Source: Flavobacteriales bacterium (GTDB lineage Bacteria; Bacteroidota; Bacteroidia; Flavobacteriales; PHOS-HE28). From it: 34,978 bases of DNA. Below, piece after piece: positions 25,844 to 34,059 of the stretch (the first letter of the stretch is position 1; each line of letters opens with the position of its first letter). Where the stretch lies: assembly GCA_008016945.1 (NCBI GenBank), contig SSGN01000072.1, forward strand, positions 1-34,978, in the 5' to 3' direction. Made by a program: the position numbers and the translations under genes. Below the pieces are notes generated by a model that saw only the letters and a list, made by a program, of their open reading frames with translations, made no database searches and was not told the origin of the DNA.

Positions 25844-27226
25844 ATGGAACTCCTCTTCCTCATCGCCACCATCGGCCTGATCCTTGGCCTGAAGTTCATG
25901 GGCGACCCTGCGCGTGCCGTGCTGGGTAACGCGGTGGCCGCCATCAGCGTAGTGATCGCCTTGATCGGCGTGGCCATTACCTCGTACGCCCCGGAGAAGG
26001 GGGCGGGCATGTTCAACATCATCCTGGTGGTATGCTTGTTGGCAGCCGGGGGCATCATAGGGCGGACGCTTGCGATGCGTGTGCCCATGACAGGGATGCC
26101 CCAGTTGGTGGCCATGCTCAACGGATTCGGTGGGCTGGCGGCCGTGGTGATCGCCTTGATCGAGGGGATCGCACACCCTATTGGCGATGATATGCGCACC
26201 ACGGGCGGGCTTCTGCTGTTAAGCGCCGTGTTCGGTGGGGTGGCCTTCACCGGAAGTTTGGTGGCGCACTCCAAGTTGGAGGGGAAGAAGCTGCCCAAGG
26301 CCAAGCCCGTGCACATCCTGGCGGCACGGGTCCTGCTCTGGGGCATGGTGGCCCTCTTCGTCGCCTACATGGTGGCGCCGGTGCCATTCATGTCGTTCAC
26401 CACTTTGTTGATCCTCATGGCGGTGCTTTCGTTGATCTATGGTGCGCTCTTCACCCTGCCCATCGGCGGTGCCGATATGCCGGTGCTGATCTGCTTCCTG
26501 GTGGCGCTGCACGGGATCGTGGCCATCCTCGCCGGTCTGTTCTTCGAAGACACGGTGATGCTCATCGGTGGGGTGTTGGTGAGCGCCACGGGTGTGTTGC
26601 TCACCCTGGCCATGAGCAAGGCCATGAATCGCACTTTGGGAAGCGTGCTGAAGGGTGTGATCAAGCGGGATAGCGTCGGTGCAGAGCGTGAACAGGATAT
26701 CCGTCCGATCAGCTCGCCAGAGACCGCCTCTTTGCTGGCGTTCAGCAAGCAGGTGGCCATCATTCCCGGGTATGGCATGGCGGTGAGCCAGGCACAGGGT
26801 GTGTGCCAGGAGATGCAGGTGATGCTGGAACGCATGGGCGCAACGGTCCACTACATCATCCACCCGGTGGCCGGTCGGATGCCGGGCCATATGAACGTAC
26901 TGTTGGCCGAGGCCAACGTGGATTACGACAAGATAATCGCGATGGAGGACGCCAACGACGTGATGGATCGCTACGATGCGGTGTTGGTGATCGGGGCCAA
27001 TGACGTGGTGAACCCCGCAGCGGAGACGGACCCGGGGTCATCCATCCACGGCATGCCCATCATCAAGGCCTACGCGGCCAAGCAGGTCATCGTGCTCAAA
27101 CGCGGCATGGCCACCGGATATTCCGGCGAGGTGAACCTGTTGTTCGACCGCGCCAATTGCAGGTTGCTCTTCGGCGACGCACGCTCCAGCCTGCGCGCCA
27201 TCATCGACGAACTCAAACGCATCTGA
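25844..27226 (+). CDS. pntB: NAD(P) transhydrogenase beta subunit
   Basis: The 460-residue subunit holds the rest of the proton channel and the NADP(H) domain. About eight hydrophobic helices span residues 1-270 with charged loop residues (GVAFTGSLVAHSKLEGKK). Domain III (about 285-460) has VAIIPGYGMAVSQAQ, IHPVAGRMPGHMNVLLAEA, VLVIGANDVVNPAA, GMPIIKAYAAKQVIVLKR and GYSGEVNLLF, all hallmark NADP-binding motifs. The enzyme uses the proton gradient to make NADPH from NADH. Located directly after pntAA-pntAB and separated from pntAB by the repeat hairpin; the next gene begins four bases after its stop. Confidence 0.96.
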   Translation: MELLFLIATIGLILGLKFMGDPARAVLGNAVAAISVVIALIGVAITSYAPEKGAGMFNIILVVCLLAAGGIIGRTLAMRVPMTGMPQLVAMLNGFGGLAAVVIALIEGIAHPIGDDMRTTGGLLLLSAVFGGVAFTGSLVAHSKLEGKKLPKAKPVHILAARVLLWGMVALFVAYMVAPVPFMSFTTLLILMAVLSLIYGALFTLPIGGADMPVLICFLVALHGIVAILAGLFFEDTVMLIGGVLVSATGVLLTLAMSKAMNRTLGSVLKGVIKRDSVGAEREQDIRPISSPETASLLAFSKQVAIIPGYGMAVSQAQGVCQEMQVMLERMGATVHYIIHPVAGRMPGHMNVLLAEANVDYDKIIAMEDANDVMDRYDAVLVIGANDVVNPAAETDPGSSIHGMPIIKAYAAKQVIVLKRGMATGYSGEVNLLFDRANCRLLFGDARSSLRAIIDELKRI

Positions 27227-27230
27227 ACCC

Positions 27231-27644
27231 ATGGACAACCCAAGACTGATCGTTTCCGAGAAGGAACGCGACTTGATGCGTTCCTGGATCATCGGCCACC
27301 ACGCGCCCGATATCCAGGTGCGCAACAGCCTCGACCATCTGTACAAGGAGCTCGAATCCGCCGACGTGCGAAAGGAGGAGGACATGCCCGACGATGTGGT
27401 ACGCGTGTGCAGCATCGTGGACGTGGGCATGCCTGCAGGTCGCAGGAACGATCTACAGCTGGTGATGCACGCCGATGCCGACCTGAAGCAGAACAAGCTC
27501 TCGGTACTTTCCGTGCTGGGCAGTGCGTTGATCGGTTATCGACAGGGCGCCAGCATTGTTTGGAAACTGCCCCAAGGAGACCAGACGATCACCTTGGAGC
27601 GGGTGGACAACTCGCGGTGCGACATCAGCAGCTTGAAGGCCTGA
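27231..27644 (+). CDS. GreA/GreB C-terminal domain protein (Rnk-like)
   Basis: The 137-residue cytoplasmic protein has a short helical N-terminus (about 8-45, not long enough for a full GreA coiled coil) and a C-terminal domain (about 52-135) resembling the FKBP-like domain of GreA/GreB/Rnk: DDVVRVCSIVDV, then NKLSVLSVLGSALIGYRQG and TITLERV. Rnk-type proteins bind RNA polymerase near the secondary channel without transcript-cleavage activity. The acidic tip of true Gre factors is not seen. It begins four bases after pntB, so it is probably co-transcribed with the transhydrogenase genes, although a functional link is not obvious. Confidence 0.78.
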   Translation: MDNPRLIVSEKERDLMRSWIIGHHAPDIQVRNSLDHLYKELESADVRKEEDMPDDVVRVCSIVDVGMPAGRRNDLQLVMHADADLKQNKLSVLSVLGSALIGYRQGASIVWKLPQGDQTITLERVDNSRCDISSLKA

Positions 27645-27660
27645 ACGGTACGAACGTTGA

Positions 27661-27697
27661 ACAACGGCCGTTGCGGAGTGACCGCAGCGGCCGTTGT
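27661..27697. terminator. Hairpin between convergent genes
   Basis: A 16-bp inverted repeat (27661-27676 with 27682-27697, one G-U pair) with AGTGA loop lies 16 bases after the stop at 27644. It is in the 174-base gap between convergent units ending at 27644 and 27819. There is no T-tract on either side, so it is either a non-canonical bidirectional terminator or a 3'-end stabilising hairpin. Confidence 0.6.
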
Positions 27698-27818
27698 CGT
27701 TCCATGGCGCGATATGGGCCCTATGGGTCCGTCGATGATCCACCTGTCCGTTGGTTGGCCGTGCGGTCGGAGGTGATCGTTGGGCCGCTGGGGAACGCGA
27801 TGGCTCACCGGCCACCGT

Positions 27819-29354
27819 TCACTTGCGCACCGGGTTGATCCAGTGGGTGCCGATGCTGAGCGGCTCGGCCAGGGCCGCATGCAGTATGGCGCGGGAGGTG
27901 GCCACCAGGTTCCGTTGCACGAGCACGTCCTCGCCATGGTCGCCGCGCTGCCACGCCTGTTCGACGGTGGTGTTCGCACGATCCATGCGGCTCAGGGCCA
28001 GGTGTAGACCATGGGTGGTCCGGAGGATGCCTCCGTGCATGGTCATGGTACGGCGAAGAGCATCGCTGTTCGGCATGGCTGCCGTTGCGCGGCTCGTGGG
28101 GGCGGTAGCACTGGCGCCGGTGTTGGTGTGATCCGGCGGTGGGGTGTGCTTTGGAAAGTCGCGAAGCATGCACTTGGCGGCGTGGCGAGGGATCACCAAC
28201 GCTTCCAGAAGCGAGTTGGAGGCCAGCCTGTCCGCGCCATGTAGGCCGCTGCCGGCACATTCGCCCAAGGCGTACAGGCCCTTCAAGGAGGTTCGGCCTG
28301 CGCCATCCGTTCGGATCCCTCCACAGAGGTAGTGGGCGGCGGGCATCACGGGGATGCGGTCGCGGCCAGCACGGATACCTTGTTCGCGACAACGGGCGGT
28401 GATGGCGGGGAACTCCCGTGCGAAGTGCCGAACGCCGATCGGTGCCGTATCGAGCCAGACGTGAGGCGCCCGTGTACGGGCCATCACCCGGGCGATGGTG
28501 CGCGCCACCACGTTGCGGGGGGCGAGGTCGCCCTGCGGGTGGATGCCCGCCATCAAGGGCCGGCCATCGGGCCTGAGCAAAGTGGCGCCTGCGCCACGCA
28601 CGGCCTCGCTGATCAAGAATGCGGTGCCGGTCTCACCCGTGTATAAGGCCGTCGGATGGAATTGAACGAAGGCCATGTCGCGCAAAGGGACGTTGGCGCG
28701 AATGGCCATGGCGATGCCGTCGCCCGTGGCACCAGGAGGATTGGTGGTGTGCTGGTACACTTGTCCCACCCCCCCCGTGGCCAGCACCACCACATGGGCG
28801 TGGCGGTCGGTGAACCTGTCGGTCCCCGGAGCCAGGGTGCGCACACCGACGCAACGCCCGTGCTCCACGATCAGGTCCACCGCGCGCTCGTCGAGCACGG
28901 AGATGGCCGGCAGGGCGTGGACCTTGCGTTGAAGGACACGAACGATCTCCGCGCCGGTACGGTCAAGGTGATGCACCACGCGCGCCATGGTGTGTCCGCC
29001 TTCGCGGGCCAGAACGAGTTGCCCTGCCTCGTTGGTGTCGAACGCGGCACCCATGCCCAGGAGCGTACGCACGACCGCAGGACCTTCGCGTACCACGCGT
29101 CGTACCACGGCCGGGTCGTTACGTCCTTCCCCCACGGTGAGGGTGTCGCGTACATGGCTGGCGGTGGAGTCCGCCGGATGCCATACGGCGGCCATGCCAC
29201 CCTGTGCGGCGAAGGAGTTGCTTCCGCTCACGGACTCCTTCGCGATGATGCGTATCCGGAGGGGCCGCGGACCTGCCTGCTCCACCAATTGCACGGCACA
29301 CGCCATGCCGGCGATGCCGCCGCCCACCACGATCACCTCCAGTCGTGTATCCAT
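27819..29354 (-). CDS. nadB: L-aspartate oxidase
   Basis: Flavoprotein that oxidises L-aspartate to iminoaspartate, the first step of de novo NAD synthesis; 511 residues, close to the usual 510-540. FAD-binding start EVIVVGGGIAGMACAVQL, then SGSNSFAAQGGMAAV, the substrate-loop region FVQFHPTALY and SEAVRGAGATL, the arginine-rich APRNVVARTIARVM, the AAHYLCGGIRTD motif, and GLYALGECAGSGLHGADRLASN in two overlapping parts, distinguishing NadB from generic succinate dehydrogenase flavoproteins. Start ATG 29354 places GGG at the normal distance; upstream in-frame starts add unrelated residues. Located 97 bases downstream of nadA on the same strand; their products act consecutively. The enzyme can pass electrons to O2 or fumarate, relevant to its placement behind respiratory genes. 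Confidence 0.95.
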   Translation of the reverse strand: MDTRLEVIVVGGGIAGMACAVQLVEQAGPRPLRIRIIAKESVSGSNSFAAQGGMAAVWHPADSTASHVRDTLTVGEGRNDPAVVRRVVREGPAVVRTLLGMGAAFDTNEAGQLVLAREGGHTMARVVHHLDRTGAEIVRVLQRKVHALPAISVLDERAVDLIVEHGRCVGVRTLAPGTDRFTDRHAHVVVLATGGVGQVYQHTTNPPGATGDGIAMAIRANVPLRDMAFVQFHPTALYTGETGTAFLISEAVRGAGATLLRPDGRPLMAGIHPQGDLAPRNVVARTIARVMARTRAPHVWLDTAPIGVRHFAREFPAITARCREQGIRAGRDRIPVMPAAHYLCGGIRTDGAGRTSLKGLYALGECAGSGLHGADRLASNSLLEALVIPRHAAKCMLRDFPKHTPPPDHTNTGASATAPTSRATAAMPNSDALRRTMTMHGGILRTTHGLHLALSRMDRANTTVEQAWQRGDHGEDVLVQRNLVATSRAILHAALAEPLSIGTHWINPVRK

Positions 29355-29451
29355 CTTCACTTCGGTATGGTGCCCCGTTCGTTCCATGTGGGTGTGTTGT
29401 GCACGACACTCCCGGGGGCCAGGGCTTCGGGTCATGGAATGGTCGGCGTCC

Positions 29452-30407
<956 letters not shown>

Positions 30408-30411
<4 letters not shown>

Positions 30412-31739
30412 GGCATGGGCGTGTTCGTGCTGCTGGCGATCGGGCTCCAGAGGTCGCGCACCGCTGGTGTGGCGGGCAGGGTGAGGCCGGTGAACAGGCC
30501 GATGCCGGCCACGGCGAACACCACCAGGAAAGGCCGCACCAGTTCCATGATGGCCTGGAAGGAAAGGTCGGACATCACGGTGTACCAGCCCTTCACCATC
30601 CCCGCGCCGATCAGCCCGAGCCAGAAGACCACCAGGGAGCCGTTGACCAGGTGGAAGGCGGTACGTGCACGACCCGCATGGCGCGTGGTGCCGACCAGAT
30701 GGAACACGGACGCGAAGAGGATCATGGTGTTGATGCCGATGGTGCTTCCCATGGCATGGGCCACGATGATGAAGGTGCCATGGGCGAAGAGGTTGATGGC
30801 GGGAATGGAGATCAGGAGGGCGAGGCCGAGGTTCAGGAACACCCACACCTCACTGGCGTAGAGGAAGCGCCAGGCGGAGAGATGGGCGTGGCGTTGTGCC
30901 GCATCCAGCGTTCCGCGCCATTGCCGGATCATGCGGGCGAGGAGGATCCATTCGGTCATGCTGATGGCGTATGCGAGGATCCGCAGCCAGAGGGCGGAAG
31001 GCACCGGGTAGATGTGGTGCGCCCATCCGAACAGCAGGTTGGTGAAGCCCAGTGCGAAGATCAGGAATGCGGTACGCGAGAGGGCAGGAGCGCGATCCCC
31101 GCTGATGCGTTCCATCACCACCATGGCCGTACCGTACACGAGCATGTTCCACGAACCCGTGAGGGCGCCGTACGCCTTCCATTGCACCGTGATGTCCCTG
31201 ATCACGTTCTCCTCACCACCGAGCCAAAGCCAGCCGTATGCCTCCAGGAAGGTGAAGAGGAAGAACACGATCCCCGTGGTCCACATCCACAGGTATGCCG
31301 GCCAGGGGCCTTTGCGCTTGAACGCGGTGCGGAAGAAGTTGACCACCAAGAGGAGCCAGGCCGCGGCGATCACAGCGCCCAGGACCGGAGGGAATTCCCA
31401 GTATTCGCGGCCACCGAACCGACCCATGAGGTAGCTGCCGATGATCGCGAGCCCGGTGACGATCCAGACCACCAAGTGCAGTCTGACCCATCGTGGTGCG
31501 AATAATGTGGTGCCTGTGATCCGCGGCAGGTAGTAGTAGATGCCTCCCACGGCCGCCATGAAGATCCAACCGATCACCAAGGAGACATGCAGGGGTCTGG
31601 ACTTAACGAAGGGGACCCATTCGATGATGCCAGGGATCACGTGCTGCCAGGAGCCGATCAAGCCGAAGAGGGCACCAAGCCACAGGGCACACACACCGAG
31701 GAGCACGAAGCGTAGTGCGTAGCGATCACTGGTCGTCAT
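30408..31739 (-). CDS. NorB-like heme-copper superfamily subunit with altered metal and heme ligands
   Basis: The 443-residue protein has about 12 membrane helices. It aligns by eye with nitric oxide reductase NorB/cbb3 subunit I: H51 in SRPLHVSLVIGW (low-spin heme), HH241-242 in FGWAHHIYPVP (non-heme metal), and H320/H328 in AHGTFIIVAHAMG. Two positions differ. The helix that carries the first non-heme-metal His and the essential Glu in NorB (HLWVEGVWE) reads YGALTGSWN here (Y190, T194), with no His in it. In the HGH-type motif the second His is M330 (VAHAM), so the low-spin heme may be His/Met-ligated. The gene overlaps the NorC-like gene by 14 bases and nadA by ATGA. NO reduction, another small-molecule reaction or an electron-transfer role are all possible. 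ATG 31739 is preferred over a further upstream in-frame start. Confidence 0.85.
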
Positions 31740-32199
31740 CGTTGTGCATTTCGAGGTAGGTGCCGTACGGCGTTGGGTTGAAACCACGCACGGGGTAGGT
31801 GCCGGACGAAGCCCAAGCCTCGAGGTAGGCTACGATGGCGTCGGCCTGTTCGGGGGTCACGCCCAGCATGGGCATGCGTTCCGTGCCGTGCAGGATGATG
31901 CCACGTGCATATGCCGCACCTTTCCCGGTCGCCCGCGTCACGTTGGTGAGGTCCGGTCCCATGTGCCCACCCAGGCCATAGAATTGGTGGCAGGCGGTAC
32001 AGTTGAAGTCCAGGAAGAGTTGCCGACCCTGTTGGGCGGTCTCGTTCAAGGTGCCGAGGCCGGGGGGCACCTCGGTGGAACGTGTCCAGGTCAGTGCCGT
32101 TTGCACCATGAACAAGGCGATGAGGCCGAAGTAGATGAGGCGCCGCTGGACGGCACCGGGGCCCACGTTCGCCGGTGCGGATTGGCCGGAGGGATCCAT
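31726..32199 (-). CDS. NorC-like membrane-anchored cytochrome c
   Basis: The 157-residue protein has one N-terminal membrane helix (about 21-38) and a single c-heme site, C67-T-A-C70-H71, in NCTACHQFYGLGGHMGPDLT, a pattern closely matching the small cytochrome subunit NorC of cytochrome-c-dependent NO reductases. The distal ligand is probably M109 or M111 in TERMPML. The C-terminus is short and acidic (HNDDDQ). It should feed electrons to the NorB-like subunit whose start lies inside its 3' end (14-base overlap). ATG 32199 was chosen; a TTG three codons upstream (32208) is an alternative. Gene order norC-norB is as in classical nor operons, but norD/norQ are absent. Confidence 0.9.
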   Translation of the reverse strand: MDPSGQSAPANVGPGAVQRRLIYFGLIALFMVQTALTWTRSTEVPPGLGTLNETAQQGRQLFLDFNCTACHQFYGLGGHMGPDLTNVTRATGKGAAYARGIILHGTERMPMLGVTPEQADAIVAYLEAWASSGTYPVRGFNPTPYGTYLEMHNDDDQ

Positions 32200-32232
32200 G
32201 GTGGCCAAAGTATTCGGAGCGTATGGTCCGAA

Positions 32233-32268
32233 ACCTGATCCTTGTCAGGTACGGTGGTGTTCACCACC
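32233..32268 (-). other. Two consecutive hairpins upstream of the NorC-like gene
   Basis: ACCTGA-TCCTTG-TCAGGT (32233-32250) and GGTGGTG-TT-CACCACC (32253-32268) are perfect inverted repeats filling the only sizeable gap (about 80 bases) within the respiratory gene chain. Neither has a T-tract. They could be an mRNA processing or attenuation point, or an operator for a promoter just upstream of the NorC-like gene. Confidence 0.45.
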
Positions 32269-32280
32269 ATGGCCTGTCGT

Positions 32281-32691
32281 TCACGCCGGTCCTTGCTCCC
32301 AGTAGAGGGTGAAGTAGAACAGCGCGAAGCCGATGAAGGCGATCACCAGTGCCCACACCCACGCGGGGATGCCCTTGGGGTTCTCCGATCCGGTGACGAT
32401 GAACATGTCCTTGCGCTCGCTTCCGTAGGCGTTGATGGTGATGGGCACACGCTCGTCGACGACCTCGCCGGGTTTGAGGCCCAGCACGGTGATGGCCGGG
32501 CCGTTGCGGACCTCGAAGGGGATGGTACGGATGCCTTCCACACCGCTGGTGCTGCGGGCCACCACTTTCAGGGTGTGTGGGCCGTCGGGCAGGCGCGTGG
32601 TGTCGAAGAGGAAGCGCACGGGCGGCTCGAATTCGCCGAACGGTACGGGGTCGTCGTCGATGAAGATGCGGACGCTGCGTTCAGAGGCCAT
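32281..32691 (-). CDS. Small membrane protein with Ig-like soluble domain
   Basis: The 136-residue protein has no signal peptide. The first 100 residues are beta-rich and resemble an Ig-like/fibronectin fold (FEPPVRFLFDTTRLPDGPHT, LKVVARSTSGVEGIRTIPF, VPITINAYGSERKD). One C-terminal membrane helix spans about 109-130 (WVWALVIAFIGFALFYFTLY). A tail-anchored topology would leave the soluble domain in the cytoplasm, unless it inserts the other way. Its start overlaps the end of the upstream small membrane protein by 11 bases. No family is recognised with confidence; context suggests an accessory or assembly factor of the heme-copper enzymes on both sides. Confidence 0.75.
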   Translation of the reverse strand: MASERSVRIFIDDDPVPFGEFEPPVRFLFDTTRLPDGPHTLKVVARSTSGVEGIRTIPFEVRNGPAITVLGLKPGEVVDERVPITINAYGSERKDMFIVTGSENPKGIPAWVWALVIAFIGFALFYFTLYWEQGPA

Positions 32692-33043
32692 CGTGGAGGA
32701 TGCGTTGTTTGATGTGGTCGGCCTGTCGCTCGCCAGGGCGCACGAGCATCTTCACGGCCAGCACGAGGGTGATACCGACGATCGCCACCGCGCACCAGAT
32801 GATGGGCATGTCCCACGCGCCCTGCGGGCCGGTGCCGTGCGTGATGCCGCGCAGGGGAGCGGGTTGGTTCTTCTGGCAGATGTCGCAGGCGAGGGCGGGA
32901 ATGCTTGTAAGGAGAAGAAGAAAAGAGGTGATCAGGTGAGGAAGTGAAGAGGTGAGGAAGTGACGAAGAGAGGAGGTGAAGAGGCGCGGGAAGGAGCTCC
33001 CTCCTCTCTTCTTCTCCGCTTCTCTTTCGCTCACGCATTTCAT
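32681..33043 (-). CDS. Small membrane protein with CDIC motif, repeat-derived N-terminus
   Basis: The 120-residue protein has a long leader (1-52) ending in a hydrophobic signal-like segment (FLLLLTSIPALA), a CDICQKNQP motif (C53, C56) directly after the probable cleavage site, the conserved-looking GITHGTGPQGAWDMP, then a membrane helix (about 80-100) and a basic tail. C53 and C56 could bind copper or heme-assembly partners, or form a disulfide. From memory, similar short proteins accompany cytochrome oxidases in Bacteroidota; this is not verified. Its ATG overlaps the stop of the upstream cytochrome gene (ATGA), supporting the start. Residues about 11-39 are encoded by a GGTGAA-type repeat block (32926-33011), giving the odd TSSLRHFLTSSLPHLITS sequence. 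Confidence 0.75.
   Translation of the reverse strand: MKCVSEREAEKKRGGSSFPRLFTSSLRHFLTSSLPHLITSFLLLLTSIPALACDICQKNQPAPLRGITHGTGPQGAWDMPIIWCAVAIVGITLVLAVKMLVRPGERQADHIKQRILHDGL
32926..33011. repeat. GGTGAA-type repeat block inside a coding region
   Basis: Tandem GGTGA(A/G)GAAGTGA units run from about 32926 to 32984, followed by an exact 12-bp inverted repeat, GAAGAGAGGAGG (32965-32976) with CCTCCTCTCTTC (33000-33011). The block is of the same type as 25728-25806, but here it lies within codons 11-39 of the gene at 32681-33043. Confidence 0.75.
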
Positions 33044-34053
33044 GGCACCAACATCGTTTGCGGCGCCACGCTCGCGCGCAGGGTACGTACATCATCCTCC
33101 GAAACGGCGGCGGCTTCGTTGCCGAAGTTGCCACGCACGAAGCTCACCACGGCGGCGATCTGCGCATCGGTGAGCTGTTCGGCCTGTGGCGGCATGACGC
33201 CGTATTCGGCACGGGCATCGTAGCCGCCCAGCACAATGGAGATCATCAGCGTGGGATCGGCATCGTTCACGATCGAGCTGCCGGCCAGCGGCGGGAAGGC
33301 GCCCGCGAGGCCCTGCGCATCGGCCTGGTGACAGGCTTGGCACGTGCCCTTGAAGATCTCGGCGCCATCGGGCAGTGCGCCTTCGCTCAGGGCCACCGCA
33401 CCATCTGCTTTACGCCCGGGGGATGGGAGGAAACCCGGTGTGGGCGTGCCATCGGGCAGGGGCGCCTGTTTCAGCGCGATCAGGTAGGCCACGAGGTCCA
33501 GCGCCTCCTGCTTGGCCACCACCACGTGCGCCGTATCGCGCAGGCGTTCCTTCGGTACCGGCACGATCACCGCATCCTTGGCGGGGTGGGCGGTCTCTTC
33601 GAACAGCCAGCCGTAGCGTGGCATGATGGAACCCTTCACCACCATGCGCGGATCGTACAGGTGCAGTAAGTGCCATTGTTCGCCGGCCTGGCGCTGCCCC
33701 ACGTTGGTAAGGTCGGGGCCGGTGCGCTCACTGCCCAGCAGCGAGGGCGATTGCCGCCACACGTCCATGCGCGGCTTACTGTAGTGATAGTCGCTGGGTA
33801 CGCTGGGCCGCGCACCCCACGTCTTATCCATCTCGATGTTGCGCACTTGCTGCGTGTGGCAGGCGCCGCAGTTCTCGCTCACGTACACGGCCAGCCCCCG
33901 GCGCTCGGCGGGCGTCATCTCCGGCATGCCGGGCAGTGGGTCGGTGTGCTGCATCCCGTCCGCGGGCATGATCGCTACGCCCATGCTCAGCAACACGAAC
34001 ACCAGCAGCGATACGTTCACGAGGTTGCGATGGTCCTTGTGGAAATTGAGCAT
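33040..34053 (-). CDS. Diheme c-type cytochrome, CcoO-like plus CcoP-like heme domains
   Basis: The 337-residue protein has one N-terminal membrane helix (about 11-30) and two c-heme domains. Domain 1 (about 50-195) follows CcoO/FixO: C62-GA-C65-H66 in ENCGACHTQQV, then GPDLTNVGQR and GSIMPRYGWL with M144 as likely distal ligand. Domain 2 (about 225-310) is a small cytochrome c: C238-QA-C241-H242 in GTCQACHQADAQGLAG, and M287 in YGVMPPQ. In classic cbb3 oxidases CcoO (one heme) and CcoP (two hemes) are separate; this looks like a condensed electron-entry subunit. It starts six bases after the ccoN-like gene and its stop overlaps the next start (ATGA). The most likely role is delivery of electrons to the CcoN-like subunit. 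Confidence 0.9.
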   Translation of the reverse strand: MLNFHKDHRNLVNVSLLVFVLLSMGVAIMPADGMQHTDPLPGMPEMTPAERRGLAVYVSENCGACHTQQVRNIEMDKTWGARPSVPSDYHYSKPRMDVWRQSPSLLGSERTGPDLTNVGQRQAGEQWHLLHLYDPRMVVKGSIMPRYGWLFEETAHPAKDAVIVPVPKERLRDTAHVVVAKQEALDLVAYLIALKQAPLPDGTPTPGFLPSPGRKADGAVALSEGALPDGAEIFKGTCQACHQADAQGLAGAFPPLAGSSIVNDADPTLMISIVLGGYDARAEYGVMPPQAEQLTDAQIAAVVSFVRGNFGNEAAAVSEDDVRTLRASVAPQTMLVP

Positions 34054-34059
34054 GGGGGG

